64,000 nucleotides of DNA from Pelagicoccus sp. SDUM812005. GTDB taxonomy: Bacteria > Verrucomicrobiota > Verrucomicrobiia > Opitutales > Opitutaceae. Below are positions 34,289-43,184 of this stretch, piece by piece (position 1 is the stretch's first letter; each line of letters opens with the position of its first letter). The stretch is taken from assembly GCF_031127875.1 (NCBI RefSeq), contig NZ_JARXIA010000022.1:42757-106756 (forward strand), given 5' to 3'. Under the pieces are notes generated by a model that did no database searches, was not told the origin of the DNA, and saw only the letters and a list, made by a program, of their open reading frames with translations. Position numbers and translations under genes: made by a program.

Positions 34289-34480
34289 ATGAAAAAGACC
34301 ATCACCGCAATTGCCTCCCTCGCCCTTGCCGCAACCGCCGCAGCGCACACCACTGCCGTTCCCCACACCCACTCCGGCTGGGAACTCAACGCAAACACGC
34401 TCCTAGGCGCAGCCGGCACCTTAGCCCTCGCCGTCCTCGCCATCTGTATCTTTCGCAGAAAAGCGAGCAGAGCCAAGTAG
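34289..34480 (+). CDS. Small membrane protein with signal peptide, downstream of larC
   Basis: 63 aa: a signal-like helix (MKKTITAIASLALAATAAA), a short periplasmic segment HTTAVPHTHSGWELN with three histidines, a membrane helix (LLGAAGTLALAVLAICIF) and a basic tail RRKASRAK. Its ATG follows larC by 25 bp, with no terminator between, so it is probably co-transcribed. The histidines close to the membrane hint at metal binding, but the family is unknown to me and a link to nickel is only suggested by position. Confidence 0.6.
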   Translation: MKKTITAIASLALAATAAAHTTAVPHTHSGWELNANTLLGAAGTLALAVLAICIFRRKASRAK

Positions 34481-34538
34481 GCCTCCGGCCCAAACCATTT
34501 TCTCCCGCAAGCCCGCCGCCTTCCCGCTGCGGGTTTCC

Positions 34539-37370
34539 TTACGCCCCGATACCCAGAACATCGCGCAACAGTCGCTGCGCCTCGGTCTTCGTTTCCGCCA
34601 CCATGGTCGGCACCTCCCGCCAAGCCGACTCGACCTGCCCCCAGTCACCGCCTACGCAGGCTGTCTCCACCACGTCGGCAACGTTCCCCAGCCGGTTCGC
34701 TCCGAAACTCCGAGAGCTCCCTTTCATGGTGTGGGAGTGCAAACGGGCCTTTTCGATGTCCGCCACCTCTTCGATGGCATGACGCAGCGCCTCGAAGGTT
34801 TCGTCCAATCCGCTCAAATAATCGCCGACCAAGCTGCTGACCAATTCCTTGTCCTCCCCAAACATGCTAAGCAGCTCTTCCAAGTCGAACAGAGCCGCCT
34901 CGCTCGTTCCCTCCACAGGCCCATGCGCTTGCGCAGTTCCCGGGCCGTCTAAGTCAACAGCAACGTCCTCACCGAGCGCCTCAACTTCCTGGCTTTCAGA
35001 ACTGGCCGTATCCTTCGCCTGTTCCGAGGGCTGCCCTAGGAACTGACGCAGCTTCTCGGTCAAAACCTTCGGCCGGATCGGCTTCGCCAAGTAGTCGTCC
35101 ATCCCGGCATTCAGGCACTTGTCCCGATCCCCCGACATCGCATTGGCCGTCAAGGCTACGATGACCGAATCGCGGCATAGCGTATCGCTCTTTCCACTAC
35201 GGATAATTCCCGTCGTCTCGTATCCGTCGAGTTCCGGCATCATGCAATCCATGAAGATCATGTCGTAACGCTTCCGACGGGTCGCTTCGATAGCCTCCAA
35301 GCCGTTCGACGCCGTATCTGGCTGCAAACCGTGACGCTTGAAAAGCTCCTCCGCCACCAAGCGGTTCGCCGTGTTGTCATCCACGACCAAGACCTTCGCT
35401 TGCGGAAACTGGGGCAGCTCCTCGCTTTCCACGCGACGCTTCGCGTCCGCGTTCTCATCGTTCAAGATCGAATGCGCAATGCGGCGAGCCGACGCTGGCG
35501 GAAGCAAAAGCCGAATCCCCGGTACCGCCACGTCCACGTTGGTCCGCCGCAGCGAGGGGTCCGCCAGCATCAAGCTACGAACCTGCCTACCCTTGAAGCA
35601 TGCCTTCCACGGGCCCAGCCCCAAGCCTTCCTCGAACACGACATCCGTATACGCCCGACCGTCGAAATCCGCTTCATCGAGCAATAGCTTGCTGGCCTCG
35701 AAGTCCGCCGCCACATCCGCTTCCACCGCGACTTCCCGCAAGGCATACTTCAGCGAATAGGCCAGCTCCGAGCGATTGGATACAATGAGGATGCGGCGCC
35801 GAGCCAGCGTTTCCTCCTGCTTCTGCCCCATCTTGAAACGCGGCCCCGCCGTTCGCTCAAACGGAATCCGTATCCAGAACTTGGATCCTTCTCCCACTTC
35901 GCTTGAGACCCCGATCGTTCCATGCATCAACTCCACTAAACGCCGACTGATCACCAATCCCAGGCCCGTTCCGCCAAACTTGCGGGATGTCGATTCGTCC
36001 GCTTGGGAAAAAGCCCGAAACAACTTCTTCTGCACCGATTCCGGAATACCCATTCCGGTATCGCGTACCCAAATATTCGCTACCAATTCATCCGCCCCTA
36101 CTTCGAGCTCCACTCCCAACTCGATGGAGCCACGCTCCGTGAACTTAATCGCATTGTTCACCAAGTTCGAGAGCACCTGCTTTAGCCGATGCGAATCGCC
36201 CCGCACCGGTTCGCTGATCCGCCCATCCGGCAGCACCACCACGTCCAAACCTTTCTGGCTGGCGCTCAAGGCAAAGAGACTTGCGACCTCCTCCATCACC
36301 TCGATCAAGTCAAAGGGACTGTCGTCGATCTCCAGCTTGCCAGCTTCGATCTTCGAGAAATCCAAGATATCGTTGATCAAAACCATCAAGGACTCCGAAC
36401 AGTTCGACAAGGTATCGAGATAACGACGCTGCACGTCGTCGAGAGCCGTCTCCCTTAACACCGTATTCATTCCTAGAATACCGTTCATGGGCGTGCGAAT
36501 CTCATGGCTCATGTTCGCCAAAAAGTTCGACTTCGCCTCCTCAGCCTCCTTCGCCTGACGGGCAAACGCTTCCGCCCGCCTCATCTGCTGCTCCAAAGCC
36601 ACATTCGATTCCGTCAATTCCTTGGTACGCTCCCTCACTAGCTCATGCATTCGGCTCGAAAACTTCTCCAAGCTCTCGCCCAGGCTTTGCAGCTCCGTCA
36701 CTTCCGCATTGCGAAACCCGATACGCTTCGCTCCTCGCACCGCCCGATCCGCCGCGCGGGACAACAAAATGATCGGAGACGCAATCCGCCGAATCGTCTC
36801 CTTAATCGTTCGCAGGTAGAAAAAAACCAGCACCGTAAGCGTCAGCAAGGTCCCCCCGCCTGCAATCCACTTCATGTTGCGGATCGACGCTTCCTGTTCC
36901 CGCAACACCCTGCCAGCTCGAGCTTCCAACTGAGTCAGCTCTTTCTCGAAGCCCTCGGAAGAATCGTGGAAAACCCATTGCTTGTTGTCGTTCCCTCCAT
37001 CCTCGAAGACGGCCTCAGCAGATAGAAGATAGGCGCGGAAGGCCTCCTCCACCTCAGCCCACTGGTAGTCGCGGCGGGCCACTTCGCTAACGTTCATCTT
37101 CTCGATGATCTCCTCGCACTTCTCCAAGCGGCTATCGACCAGGAAACCCAGATAGTCCGCATCGCCGTAACTGTAAACGTCGTGCAGCAAACGCAGCTCT
37201 CTGGCATGGTACACGAACTCCCCGATCAGCTGGCGATGCACCGAGCCTTCCCCCGAGGTCTTCTGCTTCATCACTACGCCCCAAGCCAGAGTCGAGATCG
37301 TTCCCATGACGAGAATCACCACGACCAGAATCTTAAGGGACAAAAGAGTTAGAAGCTTCGATAGAGTCAC
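34539..37370 (-). CDS. Membrane hybrid histidine kinase with degenerate receiver, active receiver and Hpt domain (BarA/ArcB-like layout)
   Basis: 943 aa, GTG start. TM1 about 9-34, a roughly 130-residue helical periplasmic sensor, TM2 about 168-186, HAMP and coiled coil to 280, HisKA with His289 in [17 protein letters not shown], complete HATPase ([29 protein letters not shown]), then a receiver-like region ([16 protein letters not shown]...) lacking the Asp acceptor, a true receiver ([27 protein letters not shown]) and a C-terminal Hpt domain ([14 protein letters not shown]). The signal sensed is unknown. It is convergent with the small gene after larC and is divergent from 37524. Confidence 0.93.
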   Translation of the reverse strand: MTLSKLLTLLSLKILVVVILVMGTISTLAWGVVMKQKTSGEGSVHRQLIGEFVYHARELRLLHDVYSYGDADYLGFLVDSRLEKCEEIIEKMNVSEVARRDYQWAEVEEAFRAYLLSAEAVFEDGGNDNKQWVFHDSSEGFEKELTQLEARAGRVLREQEASIRNMKWIAGGGTLLTLTVLVFFYLRTIKETIRRIASPIILLSRAADRAVRGAKRIGFRNAEVTELQSLGESLEKFSSRMHELVRERTKELTESNVALEQQMRRAEAFARQAKEAEEAKSNFLANMSHEIRTPMNGILGMNTVLRETALDDVQRRYLDTLSNCSESLMVLINDILDFSKIEAGKLEIDDSPFDLIEVMEEVASLFALSASQKGLDVVVLPDGRISEPVRGDSHRLKQVLSNLVNNAIKFTERGSIELGVELEVGADELVANIWVRDTGMGIPESVQKKLFRAFSQADESTSRKFGGTGLGLVISRRLVELMHGTIGVSSEVGEGSKFWIRIPFERTAGPRFKMGQKQEETLARRRILIVSNRSELAYSLKYALREVAVEADVAADFEASKLLLDEADFDGRAYTDVVFEEGLGLGPWKACFKGRQVRSLMLADPSLRRTNVDVAVPGIRLLLPPASARRIAHSILNDENADAKRRVESEELPQFPQAKVLVVDDNTANRLVAEELFKRHGLQPDTASNGLEAIEATRRKRYDMIFMDCMMPELDGYETTGIIRSGKSDTLCRDSVIVALTANAMSGDRDKCLNAGMDDYLAKPIRPKVLTEKLRQFLGQPSEQAKDTASSESQEVEALGEDVAVDLDGPGTAQAHGPVEGTSEAALFDLEELLSMFGEDKELVSSLVGDYLSGLDETFEALRHAIEEVADIEKARLHSHTMKGSSRSFGANRLGNVADVVETACVGGDWGQVESAWREVPTMVAETKTEAQRLLRDVLGIGA

Positions 37371-37523
37371 AATACAGGTAAGTATGAGTAAAGTTCACAT
37401 CGCCCCAGAGGGACGCTAACTATAGTTTTCTGCCCCGATTGCTCAAATCCCCCCTCCGTTTAATGCATTTTTGACTTAGAAGGAGGCTTGCAGCGCCCGC
37501 CCCCCTTAAAACACAGTCCCCCT

Positions 37524-38042
37524 ATGCTTCAGAAATTGCCTGCCTCCCTCTGCCTGCTCGCCCTCGCAGCCTCCTCTCTCCCGCTGCACGGGCAAGACAA
37601 GATCGACCAAGTGCTCACCGAGCTGAAAAGCCTGCGCCAGCAGGTGGCCGAGCTCGAAGCCAGAATCGATAGCCTCGAAACCGAAAACGCTGCCGCCGTC
37701 GCCGCCCTCGACAGCGATTCCTCCGAAATCCAGCCCCGCCAACGCAAGAACCTCTTCGACAACATGCGCATCGAGCTCAAGAAGGCGGAAGTGCGGGCCA
37801 GCGGAGCTTGGACCTCGCCCGCCGCCTGGAACAGCATCGACAACGGACTCAGCGTCGACGAAGTCATCGCCGCCCTCGGCGAACCCACCGCCCGCAAATT
37901 TTCCGTACGCCGCGACACCGACGAGATCCTCTACTACCGCGGCGATCTCGAAGGAACCGGCGAACCCATCGAAGGAGAAATCCGCATCTACAAGGGCAAA
38001 GTACGCCGCTTCACCCTGCCCGACTTTCCCGAGAACGATTAA
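37524..38042 (+). CDS. Secreted coiled-coil protein with SmpA/BamE-like C-terminus
   Basis: 172 aa. Signal peptide (MLQKLPASLCLLALAASSLP, cleaved near LHGQ), a coiled coil at about 30-65 (LTELKSLRQQVAELEARIDS), and a C-terminal domain with NGLSVDEVIAALGEPTARK followed by a Tyr-Tyr strand and a GKV turn, the pattern of SmpA/OmlA-like small periplasmic domains. It may bind outer-membrane or peptidoglycan partners (inference). The ATG at 37524 is chosen for the signal peptide. It is monocistronic, ended by a bidirectional terminator. Confidence 0.78.
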   Translation: MLQKLPASLCLLALAASSLPLHGQDKIDQVLTELKSLRQQVAELEARIDSLETENAAAVAALDSDSSEIQPRQRKNLFDNMRIELKKAEVRASGAWTSPAAWNSIDNGLSVDEVIAALGEPTARKFSVRRDTDEILYYRGDLEGTGEPIEGEIRIYKGKVRRFTLPDFPEND

Positions 38043-38091
38043 GCTGCAATCCAGCCTCGTCCCTTGGCAAATAGGTGGCGAGCGACCACAA

Positions 38092-38124
38092 AAAAGCCGT
38101 ATCCTTAAATCAGATACGGCTTTT
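38092..38124. terminator. Bidirectional intrinsic terminator
   Basis: A perfect 12-bp stem (AAAAGCCGTATC with GATACGGCTTTT, 9-base loop) with A-tract and T-tract on both sides lies between two convergent genes, so it serves both the 37524 gene and the BlaR1-like gene. Confidence 0.9.
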
Positions 38125-38129
38125 AAATC

Positions 38130-39611
38130 TCAATTCCGGAATCGTCCCGAAGGCTCTATCAACTCGAACGACCTGAGCCAAACTCCGGACGCACCGCTCG
38201 CGCTCAAGCCATAGTCGATTTCTCGAGCGCTGCTGGCTAAGCCTAGCCGTAATTCCATGAAGCGCACATCCGAGCCCGCGTCGCTCACCGCCGAGGTCGA
38301 GGCCCGATTGATCACGCGGCCCTCCTGGTTTCGCACCGAAACCCAAAAGTCCTGGTCGGCGCTGCCCGCATCGACCTCGTAGGTCACCCGAGCGATCACC
38401 TCGCGACCAGCCATGCTAGCCACGTCCACTTCCTGCAGCCAGCTACGCGGCTTGCTCAGCAAGGCGGAGTCCAGCAGGCGACCGATCTCGATATCCTCCG
38501 CCCGGTCCCGCTCCTGTCCAGTCAGACGGAAAAAGGCCGAACCCGAGAAACGCGTCAGCCCCAGCAGGCGCTCCGCCTCGTTTTCGACCTCCGCTTCTTC
38601 CGTGATCGAGTAAACGAAGGAGGCCCCGAAAAGCCCCAAACCGAGAATCGCGAAAACCGGAGCCGAGCGGCGCGGGCTCGCGATCAGATGGATGCGGTCG
38701 CGCAAAGCGCTGGCCTTGCGGTTCCCGAGCAGGCAAAGCGCCCCTGCCGGCGAAGTCAGCGAACCGCGGCAGCGCTGCATCACCCGCAACAAAGTCAGGC
38801 CGTAATCCCGCACCGTGGTAATGCTCACCGTGTCCACCACATCCGCGTCGCAGGCTTGCTCCATGGATATCTTGAACTGGCGGAATACCAGCCAGACCAA
38901 GGGGTTGTACCAGTGGACAAAGCAAACCAGCATCAGGAGGTGATGCAGGAACAAGTCGCCTCGCTTGTAATGGGTCAGCTCGTGCAGAAGCACGCAGCGA
39001 ATCTCCTCGTCGCTCAATTCGTCCGCCAAAACCTTCGGAATCACTACCCGCGGATTGAAGATGCCAGCGATGCCCGGCGTCTTCACGTCCCTGGAAACCA
39101 GCAAGGGCACATTCGCGTGAATCCCGAAACGGCGGCGCGTGTCCTTGAACACCTCGTACAAGCGACCGGAATGGATCCGCTCCGCTCGCCCGAAAAAGCG
39201 GTGTAGGCGAATCGCGTTCGTCACCAAACGGGCCACCAGGACCAAGAAGCCGACCGCCCACAGCGTCACCAAGGCGTTCTCCCAGGAAAAGCCGACCAAA
39301 GTGCTCTTCACCAACTCGTCCTGCGTGCGGAAATCGGGCAGCAAGGTTTCGCCCCAGCCAGACTCCACCACGCCGCTGCGCAGCACGCTGGTCCAAGTCG
39401 AAGGCTGCAAGTTCTCGCTCAGATTGAAGATGCTGCCGCTAAACGGCAGGGCCAATGGCAGCGACAAGCGAATCACCAACAAAGCCCAGGCCCAGCAAAG
39501 AAGCTTGGGCGAAAGCCAACGCCTCAAGGCCGGGATGGCCAAAAGCATGAAAAAGCTGAGCAGCGCGAAGCGTACCGATGCGTCCCAATAGGACCAAAAT
39601 AGATCTGCCAT
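38130..39611 (-). CDS. M56-family transmembrane peptidase, BlaR1/MecR1-like sensor
   Basis: 493 aa. Three or four N-terminal membrane helices, then the cytoplasmic zinc protease motif LLHELTHYKRGDLFLHHLL (HELTH at 210-214) and QACDADVVD as the third-ligand region, then a last membrane helix near 330. The C-terminal 150 residues are extracellular or periplasmic and do not show the SxxK/SxN/KTG penicillin-binding sensor of BlaR1, so the inducer is probably not a beta-lactam. It follows the BlaI-like repressor gene by 1 bp; by analogy it senses an envelope signal and leads to repressor cleavage. Confidence 0.88.
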   Translation of the reverse strand: MADLFWSYWDASVRFALLSFFMLLAIPALRRWLSPKLLCWAWALLVIRLSLPLALPFSGSIFNLSENLQPSTWTSVLRSGVVESGWGETLLPDFRTQDELVKSTLVGFSWENALVTLWAVGFLVLVARLVTNAIRLHRFFGRAERIHSGRLYEVFKDTRRRFGIHANVPLLVSRDVKTPGIAGIFNPRVVIPKVLADELSDEEIRCVLLHELTHYKRGDLFLHHLLMLVCFVHWYNPLVWLVFRQFKISMEQACDADVVDTVSITTVRDYGLTLLRVMQRCRGSLTSPAGALCLLGNRKASALRDRIHLIASPRRSAPVFAILGLGLFGASFVYSITEEAEVENEAERLLGLTRFSGSAFFRLTGQERDRAEDIEIGRLLDSALLSKPRSWLQEVDVASMAGREVIARVTYEVDAGSADQDFWVSVRNQEGRVINRASTSAVSDAGSDVRFMELRLGLASSAREIDYGLSASGASGVWLRSFELIEPSGRFRN

Positions 39612-39612
39612 G

Positions 39613-39984
39613 TTACTTTGCCTTCCGGTCGAGGATAGCCCTTAGCTCATCCAGTTCACCATCCGACAACTCTTCGTTCTCGATGAAATGGAGCATCATC
39701 GGAGCAACCTTGCCCCGAAACACTTTGCTAAGGAAATGACTTCCCTCGGTCCGTCGGCACTCCCCTTCGCTCAGAAGGCAGGAGTAAACGTTCGCGCGTC
39801 CTTCGCGCTGAGACTCGATCACGCCCTTCTGCTCCAAACGAGCCAAGAAGGTGTTCACGGTCTTTTGCTTCCATTGGTCGTGGGGCAGCAGGTCGAGCAC
39901 TTCCGTAGCGGTCATCGGGGCATGATCCCAGACTACTTTCATGACTTCCCATTCTGCATCGGATATTTTGGGGCCTTTTTCCAT
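39613..39984 (-). CDS. BlaI/MecI/CopY-family transcriptional repressor
   Basis: 123 aa winged helix: ISDAEWEVMKVVWDHAP and MTATEVLDLLPHDQWKQKTV (recognition region), TFLARLEQKGVI, then the C-terminal dimerisation helices ending ELDELRAILDRKAK. It is co-transcribed with the M56 peptidase gene, 1 bp downstream, the classic repressor-sensor pair. A sigma70-type promoter with a dyad between its elements lies 22-50 bp upstream, so autoregulation is expected. No beta-lactamase gene is adjacent. Confidence 0.93.
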   Translation of the reverse strand: MEKGPKISDAEWEVMKVVWDHAPMTATEVLDLLPHDQWKQKTVNTFLARLEQKGVIESQREGRANVYSCLLSEGECRRTEGSHFLSKVFRGKVAPMMLHFIENEELSDGELDELRAILDRKAK

Positions 39985-40330
39985 AGCAAGTAAAACGAGG
40001 CCTCGAATAGACTACGAATGTAGTAAAGAGTCAAGGCCGGGCGGTTATTTTAGAGTGCCCCCTTTTCTGCGGATCCTCCGCTCCGCTGCAACGCCAAAAG
40101 CGACTGCCGGCCGGCCGCGAGCGACCCGCGATCGCATTTACGCATTCTTCGCAAAGAAAACGCCTCCTCCCCGCTCCACGGGATAAGCGAATTCCAGAGC
40201 TTCCTCACCACCCGCCCTGTCCCCCCTCCGGCACGGGGAAAGCGATGCCCGCCAGCCCGCGAAATTAGCCGCGAGAGCTCCGCAAATGCCTTGAAAAATC
40301 GCCCCAGAGCTGCGACTTCAATTCTCCACT
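39985..40330. other. Divergent intergenic region between the BlaI-like gene and the DUF1080 gene, 346 bp
   Basis: The left 50 bp hold the BlaI-family promoter and operator described separately. The rest (about 40035-40330) is GC-rich, with short GC palindromes (GGCCGGCCGC near 40109), and I see no reading frame, RNA gene or repeat in it. The promoter of the DUF1080 gene should be at its right end but cannot be named. Confidence 0.5.
40006..40034 (-). promoter_or_regulatory. Promoter and operator of the BlaI-BlaR1-like operon
   Basis: On the minus strand: -35 TTGACT (40029-40034), exactly 17 bp, -10 TCTATT (40006-40011), 22 bp before the ATG. Within the spacer lies the dyad ACTAC-GAAT-GTAGT (40011-40024), which has the TAC/GTA half-sites of BlaI/MecI/CopY operators. 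A repressor bound here would block the promoter. Matches to consensus are 5/6 and 4/6. Confidence 0.7.
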
Positions 40331-41143
40331 ATGTTGAAACTAGCCCCTGCCCTCATCGCCACTCTCAGCCTCGCCCTAGCGACCTCCTGCGCCGCCCAAA
40401 ATAAGGTCGAGCTCCCCGATCCCAAGCTCACCGAGCAGTGGGAACCCAAAGTGCCCGTGGTTGACGCCCCCGCCAACGGAATCCCCTCCGACGCCATCGT
40501 GCTCTTCGACGGCAGCAACCTCGACGCCTGGGAGCACACCAACCCCGACGCCAAGCCCTGGACCATAGCGGACGGGGCCTTCACCGTAGCCAAGCAAAAG
40601 CCCAAGACCAACAACGGCCTCCGCACCAAGCAATCCTTCGGCGACGTGCAACTCCACCTCGAATTCCGCTCCCCCCCTGTCGTCGAAAGCCAAGGACAGG
40701 GACGCGGCAACAGCGGCCTCTTCTTCGGCGACGGCCGCTACGAAACGCAAATCCTCGATTCCTACCAAAACGAGACCTACGCCAACGGCCAGCTCGGCGC
40801 CCTCTACAAGCAGTACCCGCCCCTCGCCAACCCTGCCCGCAAGCCAGGCGAATGGTCCACCTACGACGTCGTCTACATCGCCCCCCGCTTCCACGCCGAC
40901 GGCTCCCTCAAGTCCCCCGCCCGCATCACGACCTTCATCAACGGCGTACTCACCCAGCTGGACGCCGAACTGTTCGGCCCCACCATCTTCCGCGGAATCC
41001 CCGAGTACAGCGCCCACCCCGTCAAGCAACCCATCTTCCTGCAAGACCACGGAGACCTCGTTTCCTTCCGCAACATCTGGTTGCGCGAACTCGACGGCGA
41101 CGAAATCAACGACCGCACCATCCTTCCCGAGCTGAAAAAGTAA
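40331..41143 (+). CDS. DUF1080 lipoprotein, probable 3-keto-disaccharide hydrolase type
   Basis: 270 aa. Lipobox LATSC (Cys20). From residue 50 the DUF1080 concanavalin-like fold is clear: IVLFDGSNLDAWEH, WTIADGAFTV, FGDVQLHLEFRSP, GQGRGNSGLFFGDGRYETQI, DSYQNETYANGQLGALYKQ, and the end PIFLQDHGDLVSFRNIWLREL. Members in PVC and Bacteroidota hydrolyse 3-keto glycosides made by glucoside 3-dehydrogenases. The sugar-oxidation operon at 12663-16029 may feed the same chemistry (inference). It appears monocistronic. Confidence 0.88.
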   Translation: MLKLAPALIATLSLALATSCAAQNKVELPDPKLTEQWEPKVPVVDAPANGIPSDAIVLFDGSNLDAWEHTNPDAKPWTIADGAFTVAKQKPKTNNGLRTKQSFGDVQLHLEFRSPPVVESQGQGRGNSGLFFGDGRYETQILDSYQNETYANGQLGALYKQYPPLANPARKPGEWSTYDVVYIAPRFHADGSLKSPARITTFINGVLTQLDAELFGPTIFRGIPEYSAHPVKQPIFLQDHGDLVSFRNIWLRELDGDEINDRTILPELKK

Positions 41144-41194
41144 GTCACCACCCTTTCCGCTCCGCTGCCCCGACCAGCGGAGCCGCCCCAGCCC

Positions 41195-42046
41195 CTAGAG
41201 CTCCATGCCGCGAGGCAAGGGCGCCTCGAACTCCAGCAAGGCGCCCGTCTTCGGGTGCGGTATCCATAATTTCGATGCATGCAAGGCGAGCCGACCCATA
41301 GGATTGGACCGCGCCCCATACTTCAAGTCGCCCGCTACCGGATGCCCGATCGCCGCCAACTGAGAGCGGATCTGGTTCTTCTTGCCGGTCTTCAGCTGCA
41401 CGCTCAACAAGCTGTGCTCCCCACGCTCCGCAACGACCCGATAGCTCAGCGTCGCCATCACGCTGTTCTTCGACTGCGACTCCGACGCGTGCATGACCAG
41501 CCGTTCGTCCTCCCGCAAAAAGTGCGTCAAGGTCGCGACCTTGCGCTGTAGCCTCCCCTCCACCAGGGCGTGATACACCTTCTTCGCCGCCGCCCAATGC
41601 TTCATCACCTTGGCCTGGTACTCCTCGCTCTTCACCAACACCAAGACGCCGGAGGTATAGAGGTCCAGGCGATGCACGATAAACGCATGCTCCCGCGTCT
41701 GCCTCAGCGCCGCGTTCACCAAGCTCAAAACGTTGCGCGACTTCTCGTGCTTGCTCGGCACCGTCAGCAAGCCATTGGGCTTCACCACCACCAGCAAGGC
41801 TCCATCCTCGTACAAGACCTCGAAAGGCAAGGCCCGCCGCGGGGCCACCCGCTCCGTCCTGATCTCGATCAAATCCCGGCTCCCCACCAACACGTCATGG
41901 CGAGTCACCGATTGCCCGTTCACATGCACGAAACCGCTGCGAAGCAGGTCCTTCAATCGCGTACGCTTGGAGTCCGGCAGGGCGATAAACAAGTGAGCCA
42001 GCAAACCAGTCGATTCGCTGGGGCTGGGCAAAGTGCGATTTGCCAT
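41195..42046 (-). CDS. RluA-family 23S rRNA/tRNA pseudouridine synthase
   Basis: 283 aa. An S4-like RNA-binding start (RLKDLLRSGFVHVNGQSVTRHDVLV), VLYEDGALLVVVKPNGLLTVPS, catalytic Asp128 in IVHRLDLYTSGVLVLVKS, and the ending GKKNQIRSQLAAIGHPVAGD and LHASKLWIPHPKTG. RluA-type enzymes isomerise specific uridines in rRNA or tRNA; which site is not decidable here. Normal members read GRTHQIR/RxHQIR where this one reads KKNQIRSQLA, a mild variation. The ATG at 42046 matches family length; longer starts add 23 residues. Confidence 0.9.
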   Translation of the reverse strand: MANRTLPSPSESTGLLAHLFIALPDSKRTRLKDLLRSGFVHVNGQSVTRHDVLVGSRDLIEIRTERVAPRRALPFEVLYEDGALLVVVKPNGLLTVPSKHEKSRNVLSLVNAALRQTREHAFIVHRLDLYTSGVLVLVKSEEYQAKVMKHWAAAKKVYHALVEGRLQRKVATLTHFLREDERLVMHASESQSKNSVMATLSYRVVAERGEHSLLSVQLKTGKKNQIRSQLAAIGHPVAGDLKYGARSNPMGRLALHASKLWIPHPKTGALLEFEAPLPRGMEL

Positions 42047-42145
42047 ACAGTCTTTTGAGCGAATCCATTGCTCCTTCCCGAGCACCTTGTCGACTGCAAA
42101 AACGCAAGGCCCCAAGCCCCTCTCAACTCCCGGCCCCGAGCTCCG

Positions 42146-43042
42146 TCACGCGTCCCCCCGGCAAACCTCCATCGCCTTATCCAGAAAGGCCGCCTCCTTC
42201 GCCAGCAGAGCGCGCTCCCGCCAAGCGATCCCTACCACCAAACATTCCATCTCCTCCTCTAGTTCCAGCAAGGTCACGCGCCCACCTGCCACGCAGGCCA
42301 GCGACTCGGTAACGACCGCCACCCCCATGCCCGCTTCCACGGCAGCCACCAAGCTGCTCACGCTCTCATGCTGCTCCGCCAGCTTGAGCCTTACCTTAGC
42401 CGCCTTGAACAAGCGCCCCAGCAAGTCCCCATACTCCGGATACTCCTTGAGGTCGAAGCCCAGCAAAGTCTCCTTCTTCAGCCTCCCCAGCGACACGCTC
42501 CCGCCCTTAGCCAAAGCATGCTCGTTTCCCACTGCCAACCGCAAGCCCTCCCGCTTCAAAGCCTCGAAACGGAAGCCCGCCAAGGCCTTCACCTTGCTCT
42601 CCAACATAAAGGCGAAATCCAGGTCCCCGCTCCGCAAGCCCGCCATCATTTCCTCCGACGAAAGGTCGTGCAGCTTCACCTTAACCTTGGGAAACTCCGC
42701 CTGAAAGGCCCGAATCGTCGGCGGCAAAATCTTAACCGTAAGCGACGGAGCGTAACCGATATGCAGCTCCCCGCTTCCTCCTTCCGCCACAGCCCGCGCC
42801 GCAGCGATCCCCACCTCCAAGCGCTTCAGCACCTCGCTGGCCTCGTCCAAAAACACCCGCCCCGCTTCCGTTAAAGCCACCGACTTGGCGCTGCGCTCGA
42901 GCAAGGCAAAGCCCAGCTCCTCCTCCAAATCCCTCACCTGGCGACTCAAAGCCGGCTGCGACACGTGCAGCTTCTCCGCCGCTCGCGTCACGTTTTCCTC
43001 CAATGCCACCTCAATAAAATACCTCAAATGCCTCAGCTCCAT
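42146..43042 (-). CDS. LysR-family transcriptional regulator
   Basis: 298 aa. N-terminal winged helix MELRHLRYFIEVALEENVTR, AAEKLHVSQPALSRQVRDLE, then a substrate-binding domain with HIGYAPSLTVKILPPTIRAF and SGDLDFAFMLE, similar to the CbbR/BenM/CynR group. It is divergent from the pirin gene across 142 bp, the usual layout in which a LysR protein controls the neighbouring genes and itself. The ligand is unknown. The ATG at 43042 gives the canonical start; a longer frame begins inside the promoter region. Confidence 0.93.
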   Translation of the reverse strand: MELRHLRYFIEVALEENVTRAAEKLHVSQPALSRQVRDLEEELGFALLERSAKSVALTEAGRVFLDEASEVLKRLEVGIAAARAVAEGGSGELHIGYAPSLTVKILPPTIRAFQAEFPKVKVKLHDLSSEEMMAGLRSGDLDFAFMLESKVKALAGFRFEALKREGLRLAVGNEHALAKGGSVSLGRLKKETLLGFDLKEYPEYGDLLGRLFKAAKVRLKLAEQHESVSSLVAAVEAGMGVAVVTESLACVAGGRVTLLELEEEMECLVVGIAWRERALLAKEAAFLDKAMEVCRGDA

Positions 43043-43086
43043 CTCACATCTTCTCCAACCAAATCCTAACCTAATTCCACAACCCC

Positions 43087-43099
43087 AGTACCCAGTACT
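43087..43099. promoter_or_regulatory. Candidate LysR operator dyad
   Basis: AGTAC-CCA-GTACT, a perfect 5-bp inverted repeat, lies in the 142-bp region between the divergent LysR and pirin genes, 45 bp from the LysR start. LysR sites are often short dyads of this kind (T-N11-A). With one short dyad only, chance is a real possibility. Confidence 0.35.
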
Positions 43100-43184
43100 C
43101 AGCATCCAACCATGCACCAAAAGCATGCTCAGGCAAGAATCATAGTCTTTCACAAAACGCCCCTTCCCGTGGCATACTGCATCC

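Noticed and set aside
43087..43099. Calling the AGTAC-CCA-GTACT dyad a proven LysR site
   Set aside because: One 5-bp dyad in 142 bp can arise by chance; it is listed with low confidence only.
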